From: Acidobacteriota bacterium
GTDB taxonomy: Bacteria; Acidobacteriota; Terriglobia; Terriglobales; Acidobacteriaceae
DNA: 6,966 nucleotides
NCBI GenBank assembly: GCA_003224995.1
Contig: QIAI01000107.1
Location: 1 to 6,966, forward strand
Direction of reading: 5' to 3'
Shown here: one piece after another, positions 6,944 to 6,966 of the stretch
How the letters are laid out: every line of letters starts with the position of its first letter
How positions within the stretch are numbered: position 1 is the stretch's first letter
Made by a program: the position numbers and the translations under genes
Notes under the pieces: generated by a model
Database searches by the model: none
Told to the model about the DNA's origin: nothing
The model's input: only the letters and a program-made list of their open reading frames with translations

Positions 6944-6966
6944 ATGTTGGACCTGCGCCAATATCC
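6944..6966 (+). CDS. Possible start of the next gene (cut by window edge)
   Basis: An ATG at 6944 opens a frame reading MLDLRQY to the window end, the first reading after a stop at 6929-6931. There is no convincing ribosome binding site before it and only seven full codons are visible, so this is a weak call. If real, it would be the seventh + strand gene, 81 bp after the ACP. The bases between 6863 and 6943 hold no other gene I can support. Confidence 0.2.

Overview
The window is one strand-consistent block of six genes, all on the + strand, covering bases 1 to 6862, with about 100 bases of probably non-coding sequence at the right edge. The DNA looks GC-rich with a preference for G/C at third codon positions. 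I see no RNA genes, insertion sequences, CRISPR arrays or long repeats. The style of the proteins and the compact gene packing suggest an Acidobacteriota or other GC-rich soil-type lineage. This is an impression only, since the window holds no taxonomic marker.

Layout: (1) 1-1517, a fatty acyl-CoA reductase-like extended SDR whose 5' end lies outside the window. (2) 1502-2638, a second, complete extended SDR of the thioester-reductase/NAD-binding_4 type, overlapping gene 1 by 16 bp. (3) 2635-4077, a polysaccharide pyruvyl transferase family protein, joined to gene 2 by an ATGA overlap. (4) 4116-5762, a long-chain acyl-CoA synthetase-like AMP-forming ligase. (5) 5779-6582, an enoyl-CoA hydratase/isomerase family protein with both catalytic glutamates. 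(6) 6620-6862, a stand-alone acyl carrier protein with an intact phosphopantetheine serine. The two overlaps and the short gaps (38, 16 and 37 bp) argue for one operon that starts upstream of the window and may continue to the right, where a frame opens at 6944.

The set looks like a dedicated fatty-acyl pathway. A ligase activates a fatty acid, onto CoA or perhaps the neighbouring ACP. A crotonase-fold enzyme acts on an acyl thioester, and one or both SDRs reduce the acyl thioester or a later carbonyl. The odd member is the pyruvyl transferase family protein, which normally modifies sugars but here sits inside the lipid genes with coupled translation. The product cannot be read from the sequence. 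An unusual membrane lipid or glycolipid (ether-lipid-like, sphingolipid-like or fatty-alcohol-derived) is my best guess, and this gene combination is the main candidate for an undescribed system here.
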